In this document: in pieces, positions 49,234-57,210 of the stretch
How the letters are laid out: every line of letters starts with the position of its first letter
Position numbering within the stretch: position 1 is the stretch's first letter
NCBI GenBank assembly: GCA_022794215.1
Contig: JAAWEH010000021.1
Span: 50,089-114,088 of the forward strand
Direction: 5' to 3'
DNA: 64,000 nt
Origin: Oscillospiraceae bacterium
GTDB lineage: Bacteria; Bacillota; Clostridia; Oscillospirales; Oscillospiraceae
Notes under the pieces: model-generated
Seen by the model: the letters and a program-made list of their open reading frames with translations, nothing else
Database searches by the model: none
Told to the model about the DNA's origin: nothing
Program-made: the position numbers and the translations under genes

Positions 49234-49264
49234 AAGGGGAGCCTCCTTTGAAAAAATAGGGCGG

Positions 49265-49507
49265 TCAGCGCAGCTCTTCGTACATGCCGGCGGCGTCGGC
49301 CTTGCCCACGATCTCTTGAACGGAAAGGACTTTTACCTTGGTGAGACGTTCGCCGAATTTCAGCTCCAGCACGTCCCCGGGTTTTACGTCGTAAGAGGCC
49401 TTCACGGGCCGGCCGTTGGCAGAGACCCGGCCGGCGTCGCAGGCTTCGTTGGCCACGGTACGCCGCTTGATCAGGCGGGAGTTTTTGAGCCACTTATCTA
49501 AACGCAT
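49265..49507 (-). CDS. rqcP: S4-domain RNA-binding protein RqcP (YabO)
   Basis: MRLDKWLKNSRLIKRRTVANEACDAGRVSANGRPVKASYDVKPGDVLELKFG; adjacent to hup-mazG-spoVB. Confidence 0.92.
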   Translation of the reverse strand: MRLDKWLKNSRLIKRRTVANEACDAGRVSANGRPVKASYDVKPGDVLELKFGERLTKVKVLSVQEIVGKADAAGMYEELR

Positions 49508-49737
49508 AGAGATACCACCTTTGTCAGACTGGCTTTATTGTATCATACCGGCACAAAATTGCATAGACAAAACAGCAAAAAGGGATGCAGGGGATGGAAA
49601 AGGGAAAACAGCCGTTTTGATCCGCGGTTTTTCCCCGGAATACCGGAGCATCCGGGGAAGGGGGAAAAGAAAAGTGCCTTTCCAACAGGGAAAGGCACTT
49701 TTAAGAAGCGAAAAGGGGAGGGAAAAGAGGCAAAAAC

Positions 49738-49772
49738 GGCTCCGGGATTCCCGGAGCCGTCTTGTTTTTCCT
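49738..49772 (-). terminator. hup terminator
   Basis: Minus strand acggctccgggaatcccggagccgttttt. Confidence 0.7.
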
Positions 49773-49783
49773 TTGGGTGCAGC

Positions 49784-50059
49784 TTATTTCGCCACGACGT
49801 CCTTCAGAGCCTTGCCGGGCTTGAAAGCGGGAACCTTGGAAGCGGCGATCTTGATGGTCTCCTTGGTCTTGGGGTTGCGGCCCACGCGAGCGGCGCGGCT
49901 GCGAACCTCGAAAGAACCGAAGCCAACCAGCTGGACCTTGTCACCATCGGCCAGAGCCTTGGCGATCACGTCGATGACGGCATTGACAGCGGTCTCGGTG
50001 TCCTTCTTGGACAGGCCGGCCTTTTCGGCGGTAGCATTGATGAGTTCAGCTTTATTCAT
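49784..50059 (-). CDS. hup: HU family DNA-binding protein
   Basis: [87 protein letters not shown]. Confidence 0.97.
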   Translation of the reverse strand: MNKAELINATAEKAGLSKKDTETAVNAVIDVIAKALADGDKVQLVGFGSFEVRSRAARVGRNPKTKETIKIAASKVPAFKPGKALKDVVAK

Positions 50060-50120
50060 GGATGTTTCCTCCTATTTTTCTCGGCGGTTACCCGCCAAAT
50101 ATACTTAAGGCCAGCGGCCG

Positions 50121-50909
50121 TTAAGTCTGTTTTGCGCTCTCCCAAAGCTTGTCCAGCTCTTGAAGAGACATTTGGGCCATGTCCTTGCCCTGGCTGAGAG
50201 CCATCTGCTCCACCTTGGCAAAGCGGGAGATGAACTTGTCCGTGGCGGCGCTGAGGGCCTCCTCCGGATCGGTGTTCAGGAAGCGGGAGACGTTTACGAC
50301 GGAAAAGAGAAGGTCGCCCAACTCTTCCTCAATGTTGCTTCCCTGGGCCATGGCCTCCTTCAGCTCCCCCAATTCCTCGGAGAGCTTGTCCACTGCGCCG
50401 GAGGCGTCGGGCCAGTCGAAACCGGCCTTTTTCGCCTTTTTCTGCACCTTCTCCGCCCGCCAGAGGGCGGGGAGAGATCTGGCCACAGAGGTGAGGGTGT
50501 CGGTATAGGTCTCCTGGGCCTTCTCCTGGCGCTTCAGAGCGTCCCAGTTTACCAACACCTCGGCGCTGTCTGCTACGCTCACGTCCCCAAAGACATGGGG
50601 GTGGCGGAAGATCAGCTTTTTGGAGATGCCGTCGGCCACGTCATCTAAATCGAAGCGGCCGGCCTCCTGCTCGATGTCGGCATGGAAAACCACCTGGAGC
50701 AACAGGTCTCCCAGTTCCTCCTTCAAGTGGTCGGGGTTTTCCTCGTGGATGGCCTCGATGACTTCGTAACACTCCTCCAGGGTGCCCCGGCAAAGGCTCT
50801 CGTGGGTCTGCTCGGCATCCCAGGGGCAGCCCCCCGGCGCCCGGAGGATGGAGACGATTTTTTTCAAGTCGTTGAGGCCGTAGGATTCTTTCCTTACAAA
50901 ATCTATCAT
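50121..50909 (-). CDS. mazG: Nucleoside triphosphate pyrophosphohydrolase MazG
   Basis: LRAPGGCPWDAEQTHESLCRGTLEECYEVIEAIHEENPDHLKEELGDLLLQVVFHADI. Confidence 0.96.
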   Translation of the reverse strand: MIDFVRKESYGLNDLKKIVSILRAPGGCPWDAEQTHESLCRGTLEECYEVIEAIHEENPDHLKEELGDLLLQVVFHADIEQEAGRFDLDDVADGISKKLIFRHPHVFGDVSVADSAEVLVNWDALKRQEKAQETYTDTLTSVARSLPALWRAEKVQKKAKKAGFDWPDASGAVDKLSEELGELKEAMAQGSNIEEELGDLLFSVVNVSRFLNTDPEEALSAATDKFISRFAKVEQMALSQGKDMAQMSLQELDKLWESAKQT

Positions 50910-50946
50910 ATTTTACCTCTCTCTGCAAGGGCTTTTTTCAAAAAAA

Positions 50947-52581
50947 TCATTGAATTTTCAGGATTTTGGCAATTTTGTCCCCTTTGGGCATCAAAGCGAG
51001 GTCATCTTTGGAGATGACGCGAAGGGCCAGCACCAAAATCAGGTAGACAACGACCCCCACCAAAATGGCTCCCACCGTGGACAGGGAGTTGCCCAGGAAG
51101 CGGTGGAGCAGGCCGTAGGAGCCCCAGGCGGCAGCGGCCATGAGCGCGGAGGCCAGGAAGGGCTTGAGGAAGGCCCGCAGGAAGCTGGGGGGCTTGGGGA
51201 TGGCACGGCGGATGATGAAGATCTCCAGGGCGGAGATGACGATAAAGCAGCACAGGGTGCCCACGGGGGCGCCGTTGATGCGGATGTCCGGGTTGCCCAC
51301 CAGATTGTAGTTGACCACTACCTTGGTAATGCCGCCGACGATCACCGCCAGGATGGGCAGGTTCACCATGTTGTTGGCCTGGAGGATGGAGTTGCACAGC
51401 AGCTGCAGGGCCACGAAGATGGAGGCCAGGCCCAGGACGGAGAGGAGGGGGCCGGCGATGGTTACGTCGATGGCGGGGAAGAGCAGACCCATGATGGGGC
51501 CGCCCAGGGCGAAGAGGCCCATGCCCATGGGGAGGGCCAGCAACAGGCCCACCCGGAGGGCGGACTCGCTGACCCGCTGAGCCTCCCGGTGGTTCTTCCG
51601 GGCCAGGGCTCCCGATACGGCGGGGATGATACAGGCGGTGAGGGGAACCATCATGGAGAAGGGCAGGTTGTAGATGGACATGGTTTTGGAATAGATGCCG
51701 TAAAGGGTGCGGGCGGCGTCCAGGGCGGGGCCGGTACCGTCGGGGTTCAGGAGAAGGCCGTCCACTGTTTGGAAGATGCCGGTGAGCTGGCCCATGACCA
51801 GCTTGGTGTCGATGAGGGTCACCAGAGAGGTAGCTGCCGAGCCCAGGGTAATGGGAACGGCCAGACGCAAAAGATTGGCCAGAATGGCGCCGGCGGAATC
51901 CGGGGAGTCGGAGGCCGATTCCCGCTTTTGTTCCCGGCGGGACTTTAAGAACAGGGTGATGATATAGCACAGGGCCACAACGCTGCCGCAGGAAACACCG
52001 ATAATGGCGCCCACCGAGCCGAAGTCCGGCTTTTGGAGGACATAGACGGCGTAGAAGGCCAGGGCCAGACCGATGACCAGCTTAAAGCCGGCCTCAATGA
52101 CCTGTGAGATGCCGGTGGGAACCATGTTGAAATGGCCCTGGAAATAGCCCCGGAAGGAGGACATGATGCACACGCACAGCACCGAGGGGGCCAAGGCCAC
52201 CACACAGTAGACGGCCTTGGGGTTTTCCAGCACCACCGAGGCCATGAAGCCGGAGAGCACCGTCATGCAGAAAAAGCTGATGAGGCCCATGGCCAGGAAG
52301 GTGTTGAAAGCCACCCGGAAGATCTTGTTTACCTGGTTTTTCCGGCCCAGGGTGTTGGCCTCCGAGATGGTCTTGGAGAGGGCCACAGGCAGACCTGCGG
52401 TGGAGATGGTGAGGAAAAAGTTATAGATGTTGTAGGCGGCGTTGTAGTCTCCCATCACTTCATCCGGGAGGATATTTCCCAGAGGGATGCGGTAAAGGGC
52501 GCCGATGCCCTTTACCAGGAGGGCGCTGGCCGCAAGAATGGCCGCCCCGCCGAAGAAGGTGCTTTTTTTGGATTCAGACAA
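50947..52581 (-). CDS. SpoVB/MurJ-like polysaccharide flippase (MOP superfamily)
   Basis: FFGGAAILAASALLVKGIGALYRIPLGNILPDEVMGDYNAAYNIYNFFLTISTAGLPVALSKTISEA; about 14 hydrophobic segments. Confidence 0.92.
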   Translation of the reverse strand: MSESKKSTFFGGAAILAASALLVKGIGALYRIPLGNILPDEVMGDYNAAYNIYNFFLTISTAGLPVALSKTISEANTLGRKNQVNKIFRVAFNTFLAMGLISFFCMTVLSGFMASVVLENPKAVYCVVALAPSVLCVCIMSSFRGYFQGHFNMVPTGISQVIEAGFKLVIGLALAFYAVYVLQKPDFGSVGAIIGVSCGSVVALCYIITLFLKSRREQKRESASDSPDSAGAILANLLRLAVPITLGSAATSLVTLIDTKLVMGQLTGIFQTVDGLLLNPDGTGPALDAARTLYGIYSKTMSIYNLPFSMMVPLTACIIPAVSGALARKNHREAQRVSESALRVGLLLALPMGMGLFALGGPIMGLLFPAIDVTIAGPLLSVLGLASIFVALQLLCNSILQANNMVNLPILAVIVGGITKVVVNYNLVGNPDIRINGAPVGTLCCFIVISALEIFIIRRAIPKPPSFLRAFLKPFLASALMAAAAWGSYGLLHRFLGNSLSTVGAILVGVVVYLILVLALRVISKDDLALMPKGDKIAKILKIQ

Positions 52582-52605
52582 GGTTATGACACAGCCTTTC
52601 CGGGG

Positions 52606-53910
52606 TTATTTGCCGAACAGAAGGGGCACGGCGTATTCCTTCACTTCAGAGAGGGTCTTTTCCCGGTCAATGGTGAGGAATTCCCCGTTTTCATATATGA
52701 CCTTGCCCCGGCACATATTCAACACCACGTTGCCGCCGTGGGCGGCATAGGCGATGTTGTTGGCGGCGTCGTGGCAGGGGATGAGGTTGAGAGCTTCGGC
52801 GTCCAGCAGGACGAGGTCGGCCCAGAGGCCGGGGGCGATGGATCCCGTCTCCCGGCCCAGGGCCTTGGCCCCGCCGACGGTGGCCATCTCCAGAGCGTCC
52901 CAGGCGGTGAGGGCCAGGGGGTCATGGCGCACGCCGTTTTGGAGGATGGCGGAGAGCTTCATGTCCTCGAACATATCGGTGGTATTGTTGGAGGAGACGC
53001 CGTCGGTGCCCAGGGCCACGTTGACCCCGGCCTTGAGAAGTTCCGGGACGGGGGCTACCCCGGAGCCCAGCTTCAGGTTGGACACCGGGTTGTGGACGGC
53101 GGTGACATGCTTTTCGGCCATAATGGCCCAGTCCTGGGGCTCGGTCCAGACGCAGTGGGCGGCATAGGCGCGGGGGCCGTCCCAGACGCCGTGGCGGTTC
53201 AGGATCTGGATGGGGGTGAGGCCGCCGTGGCGGGCTTTGCACTCCTCATGCTCCTTTTTGGTCTCGGAGACGTGGACGTGCATATTGAGGCCGTGGGTCT
53301 GAGCAAAGGCGGCCATCCACTCCCACAGTCCGGCCTTGGAGGTATATTCTCCGTGGATGGAGGCATCCACCTGGATGCGGCCATGGTCATAGCCGTGCCA
53401 GGCCTCAAACAGGGCCTCCTGGTTTTTGCAGTCGCCGCAGGCGTCGGGGGAGAAGGTCTCCCCAAAGAACACCCCGCCGCAGCACAGGTTGGCGGAGAGG
53501 CCGGCGTCGGCCACCGCCTGACCCACGGTAAGGGTGTGCATATACATGTCGGTGAGGCAGGTGACCCCCGAGGCGATCATCTCCATAAGTCCCAGGTCGG
53601 CGCAGGAGCGGACAGCCCGGTCGTCCCACTTGGCCTCCACGGGGAAGATGAAGTCGCTGAGCCAGGTCTGGAGGTCATGGCCGTCCCCGTAGCCCCGCAT
53701 GGCGGTCATGGGCACATGGGTGTGGCAGTTTACCAGCCCGGGCATGAGGATGCCCCCTTTGCCGTCGATGACCCGGTCAAAGACGCCCTGGGGACGGGTG
53801 GAGGAGACGGCGGTGATCCGGCCGGAGTCCACAGCCACAAAAGCGTTGGGCAGGACGGTGTGGGCGGCGTCCATGAGGACGGCGGTGACATTTTGGAAGA
53901 GAACAGACAT
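52606..53910 (-). CDS. MtaD-like amidohydrolase (5-methylthioadenosine/S-adenosylhomocysteine deaminase family)
   Basis: GILMPGLVNCHTHVPMTAMRGYGDGHDLQTWLSDFIFPVEAKW...NMHVHVSETKKEHEECKARHG...LGTDGVSSNNTTDMFEDMKL. Confidence 0.9.
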   Translation of the reverse strand: MSVLFQNVTAVLMDAAHTVLPNAFVAVDSGRITAVSSTRPQGVFDRVIDGKGGILMPGLVNCHTHVPMTAMRGYGDGHDLQTWLSDFIFPVEAKWDDRAVRSCADLGLMEMIASGVTCLTDMYMHTLTVGQAVADAGLSANLCCGGVFFGETFSPDACGDCKNQEALFEAWHGYDHGRIQVDASIHGEYTSKAGLWEWMAAFAQTHGLNMHVHVSETKKEHEECKARHGGLTPIQILNRHGVWDGPRAYAAHCVWTEPQDWAIMAEKHVTAVHNPVSNLKLGSGVAPVPELLKAGVNVALGTDGVSSNNTTDMFEDMKLSAILQNGVRHDPLALTAWDALEMATVGGAKALGRETGSIAPGLWADLVLLDAEALNLIPCHDAANNIAYAAHGGNVVLNMCRGKVIYENGEFLTIDREKTLSEVKEYAVPLLFGK

Positions 53911-53932
53911 GGAAAGCTCCTTTCAAGGGGGG

Positions 53933-54202
53933 TCATTTACCCTGGGCGTCCCGCTGGGCGCGCACCTGGGAGAGGACGCGGCGGGCCTGATCCGCGTCCT
54001 TTTTGTTTACATAAATCACATATTCGGGGGCGGCGGGTTTGCCCAGGGCTCCCAGAGTGGCCTGGTCATAGGATTGGAAGTTGGGATCCCAAAGCTTGAC
54101 GGCGTAGTCGATACCGGCGGATTTTAGGGCGGACTGAACGGCTTGGAAGTGCTCGCCGCTCTGGGTCAAAAGCAGCTCGGTACGGTTTAGAACAGTTAAC
54201 AT
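53933..54202 (-). CDS. Hypothetical small protein
   Basis: 89-aa ORF packed between the purine nucleoside phosphorylase and amidohydrolase genes. Confidence 0.7.
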   Translation of the reverse strand: MLTVLNRTELLLTQSGEHFQAVQSALKSAGIDYAVKLWDPNFQSYDQATLGALGKPAAPEYVIYVNKKDADQARRVLSQVRAQRDAQGK

Positions 54203-54204
54203 AA

Positions 54205-55029
54205 TTACATCTTCTCCAGGCAGGACAGAATGAGTTTCGAGAACTTGCCCTTGCTGGCCTCGGCGGTGGCGTTGACCTCCTCCCCGGAGAGGGGCTGATC
54301 CAGGATACCGGCGGCCATGTTGCTCAGAAGGGTGAAGCCCAGGATATTCATGCCCGCGTGGGCGGCGGCGGTGGCTTCGGGGGCGGTGGACATACCGCAG
54401 GCGTCGGCGCCCAGAATCCGGGCGGCCCGAACCTCGGCAGGGGTCTCAAACTGGGGGCCGGGGAAGTAGCAGTAGACGCCCTGGCGCAGGGTCAGGCCCA
54501 GCTCCTTGGCGCTTTGACGGGCCACCTCCTGAAGGGCGGGGGTGTAGACATGGGACATATCGGGGAAGCGGGTGCCGAACTGGGGGAGGTTCTCCCCCCG
54601 GAGGGGAGACTCCAGGAAAAACTTGATATGGTCGGTGATGAGCATGATATCGCCCACCTCCCAGTCCATGTTGGTACAGCCGGCGGCATTGGTGACCACC
54701 AGGGTGGAGCAGCCCACCAGACGAAGAACCCGGACTGCGTAGGACACGTCCTCAAAGGAGTAGCCCTCGTAGTGGTGCATCCGGCCCTGCATGACGGCCA
54801 CCTTCTTGCCCCCCAGGGTGCCGCAGACCAGCTGACCCTTATGGCCGGGAGCGGTGGAGACCTTGAAGTGGGGGATGTCCCCGTAGGGGATGACGATGGG
54901 GTTCTCCACCAGATCCCCCATGAAGCCCAGGCCGGAGCCCAGAACCATGACTACGTCGGGGGTGAAGCCGTCCAGCTTGGAGGTGATGTAATTGGCGCTG
55001 GCCTGATACTGGGAGAAGGGATAGCTCAT
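54205..55029 (-). CDS. Purine nucleoside phosphorylase
   Basis: DVVMVLGSGLGFMGDLVENPIVIPYGDIPHF...GRMHHYEGYSFEDVSYAVRVLRLVGCSTLVVTNAAGCTN...GPQFETPAEVRAARILGADACGMST. Confidence 0.95.
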   Translation of the reverse strand: MSYPFSQYQASANYITSKLDGFTPDVVMVLGSGLGFMGDLVENPIVIPYGDIPHFKVSTAPGHKGQLVCGTLGGKKVAVMQGRMHHYEGYSFEDVSYAVRVLRLVGCSTLVVTNAAGCTNMDWEVGDIMLITDHIKFFLESPLRGENLPQFGTRFPDMSHVYTPALQEVARQSAKELGLTLRQGVYCYFPGPQFETPAEVRAARILGADACGMSTAPEATAAAHAGMNILGFTLLSNMAAGILDQPLSGEEVNATAEASKGKFSKLILSCLEKM

Positions 55030-55294
55030 AATGATACCTTCCTTTCTAATGTGTGTGAAATAAAAAAGATCAGTATTTTTATTTTACACTCTTTTAGACG
55101 AAATTGCAATGTAAGAGGCGGGTTTTTCAGGCAAAAAAGGAAATATTTGCCCGCCCCCGGGGCGGGGTGTCCTTTTTGGTAAAAAAGGACAATATCCATT
55201 GAAATGGAGGGGAGGCCTTGCTTTTTGGAGGGAAAGGTTTATAATAATAAAATAAGATCCCCCAAGGGGGTATTGACAAAAAGGAGGAAACATC

Positions 55295-55939
55295 ATGAAG
55301 AAAATGACACGCTTTTTGACGGCGGCCGCTCTGTCCGGCGTGCTGCTGGTGGGCGGCACGGCCGCCTTTGCCGCGGAGGGCGGCATTTCCGTTCAGTTGG
55401 ACGGGCAGGAGCTGAGCTTTACCGACGCGGTTCCCCAGGTGAAGGATCAGCGGACTTTCCTGCCCTTCCGGGCCGTCTTTGAGGCCATGGGCGCCGAGGT
55501 ATCCAACGAGGGCAGCGTTATCACCGCCACCCGGGACGGCAAGACCCTGACCATGACCCTGAATGAGACGGCCGCCACGGTGACCGAGGGAGACAAGACC
55601 ACCGCCATCACCATGGACGTGGCCCCCTATGTGGACAGCGAGACCTGGCGGACTTACGTGCCTGTCCGGTTTGCGGCTCAGGCCTTCGGCTGCGCCGTGG
55701 GCTGGGATCAGGAGAAGAGCACCGCCGTTATTGTGGACGCAGGCAAGGTGGTGGACGAGGCCCTGGAGGGAAAGAGCTTTACTTACCTGGAGAAGCTGGT
55801 GGAGTACAGCGAGAAGTACAACGAGGGCATCTGGGATATGGAGGCCGGCTTTGACGCCAACCTGACCATGATGGCTATGCCCATGACTATGAGCGGTACC
55901 CTCTCCGGCACCGTTGCCGACAATGAAATGAGAAGATGA
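55295..55939 (+). CDS. Copper-amine-oxidase N-terminal-like stalk domain protein, 5' part of an apparently frameshifted gene
   Basis: Signal peptide; QVKDQRTFLPFRAVFEAMGAEV...WRTYVPVRFAAQAFGCAVGWDQEKSTAVI; stops at ATGA shared with the next ORF. Confidence 0.85.
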   Translation: MKKMTRFLTAAALSGVLLVGGTAAFAAEGGISVQLDGQELSFTDAVPQVKDQRTFLPFRAVFEAMGAEVSNEGSVITATRDGKTLTMTLNETAATVTEGDKTTAITMDVAPYVDSETWRTYVPVRFAAQAFGCAVGWDQEKSTAVIVDAGKVVDEALEGKSFTYLEKLVEYSEKYNEGIWDMEAGFDANLTMMAMPMTMSGTLSGTVADNEMRR

Positions 55940-56799
55940 GCATGGACATGAACATGAAGATGGATCTCACCGAGTACATCAAGTCGGTGAATCTGCTGAT
56001 GGCTCAGATGGGCGGAGAAGGAGTAGAGCTCTCTGCCGAGGACCAGGCCATGCTGGACGCCCTCAAGACCGACGGCTTTGACCTTGCCCTGCGGGGGGAT
56101 ATGGCCGAGGGTACGCTTTATATGAACATGAAGGGCGATATTATAGCCGCTGCCGGCATGAACGGTGAGGATTGGTATAAGCTGGACATGGCCACCCTGA
56201 TGGATCAGATGGGTATGGATTGGGCCGAGCTGATGGCCGCCTCCAAGAACCTGGACTATACCGCTTTGGCAAAGAGCGCCATCGGTTCGCTGAGCCTGAA
56301 TGATTCCACCACTGCCTATACCCAGGTGAAGGAGACGGTGGAGAAGATCGTGAATGCGGTTTCTGACGAGGGCTTTGTGAAGGAAGGAAACGAGTATACC
56401 GCGATCGTTGCTATGGAGGAGGACGACGCCGTTGTTATGATGGTGCTCGTCATGACCATGGAAAAGGATGCCGTGACCGGGTATGTGATGGGAGTGTCTA
56501 TGGAGGCTACGGAGGATGAGATGACCGTGTCTATGGACATGACCGTCTCCGTGGACGACAAGGATCAGATGACCGCTGAGATGCACATGGACGCGGCGGG
56601 ACTCATGACGATGGAGATGACCATGGACGGCAGCTACACCCAGGGTAAGACCGCCCCGGCCACCGAGCCCCCCGCCGGGGCCAATGTGGTGGATCTTATG
56701 GAGCTGATGTCTGAGGAGATGAACGCTGAGGAAAAGGCGGCTCTGGGCATCATCGGCGGCGCCGACGGCCCCACCAGCACCTATGTTGCCGGATCTTGA
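55936..56799 (+). CDS. Met-rich hypothetical protein with C-terminal GIIGGADGPT tail, 3' part of the same gene or coupled ORF
   Basis: MSMDMNMKMDLTEYIKSVNLLMAQMGG...ALGIIGGADGPTSTYVAGS; begins in the -1 frame at the upstream stop. Confidence 0.75.
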   Translation: MSMDMNMKMDLTEYIKSVNLLMAQMGGEGVELSAEDQAMLDALKTDGFDLALRGDMAEGTLYMNMKGDIIAAAGMNGEDWYKLDMATLMDQMGMDWAELMAASKNLDYTALAKSAIGSLSLNDSTTAYTQVKETVEKIVNAVSDEGFVKEGNEYTAIVAMEEDDAVVMMVLVMTMEKDAVTGYVMGVSMEATEDEMTVSMDMTVSVDDKDQMTAEMHMDAAGLMTMEMTMDGSYTQGKTAPATEPPAGANVVDLMELMSEEMNAEEKAALGIIGGADGPTSTYVAGS

Positions 56800-56818
56800 T
56801 TTTGAAAAAAAGAAGTGG

Positions 56819-56851
56819 AAAGGCGGGGGCTTTGCCCCCGCCTTTTCCTTA
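56819..56851 (+). terminator. Terminator of the stalk-domain gene
   Basis: aaggcgggggctttgcccccgccttttcctt. Confidence 0.75.
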
Positions 56852-56926
56852 GGGCGGCAAGGAAAACGAGGGGAAAAGCGTTTCCCAATGGGGGTACAGG
56901 CAGGGGACAATTTGAAAAATTTTCTA

Positions 56927-56955
56927 TTGACAGGCTGGGAATGAAATGGTAATAT
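56927..56955 (+). promoter_or_regulatory. Sigma-70-type promoter of the met leader
   Basis: TTGACA (56927-56932) - 17 nt - TAATAT (56950-56955). Confidence 0.85.
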
Positions 56956-56990
56956 AACGAAAAATCACTCAGGAAGGAGGCGCGTTGAAA

Positions 56991-57083
56991 ATGACTCACG
57001 GTTATGGCATGATGATGCGGAGCATGGACATGGCGATGATGCCGATGCCCACGATTTTGCGCGCCTCCGCACAGATGTTCTGA
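56991..57083 (+). CDS. Putative 30-aa methionine-rich leader peptide
   Basis: AAGGAGG at 56974-56980; MTHGYGMMMRSMDMAMMPMPTILRASAQMF*, 10 of 30 residues Met; between a strong promoter and an intrinsic terminator, upstream of metN. Confidence 0.75.
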   Translation: MTHGYGMMMRSMDMAMMPMPTILRASAQMF

Positions 57084-57113
57084 GAAATCACGGTCTTTGG
57101 GCCGATTTCAGAA
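57078..57113 (+). promoter_or_regulatory. Leader hairpin overlapping the leader-peptide stop codon
   Basis: ttct(ga)gaaatc(ac)gg-tctttggg-ccgatttcagaa. Confidence 0.5.
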
Positions 57114-57115
57114 AG

Positions 57116-57149
57116 CGGGAAGCGCGTAGGCGTTTCCCGTTTTTGTTTT
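57116..57149 (+). terminator. Intrinsic terminator (attenuator) upstream of metN
   Basis: cgggaagcgc-gtag-gcgtttcccg followed by tttttgtttt: 10-bp stem (one G-U), tetraloop, U-tract. Confidence 0.88.
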
Positions 57150-57210
57150 GCAAAGAAGGCCGGGGTACCCAACGGCCTGCCGGTATATAAGCCCACTTTG
57201 GAAAGAGGGA

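Noticed and set aside
56860-57210. SAM (S-box) riboswitch or Met T-box upstream of metN
   Set aside because: No S-box or T-box motif landmarks seen by eye; the region is instead occupied by a promoter, Met-rich ORF and terminator. A formal Rfam search is still needed.
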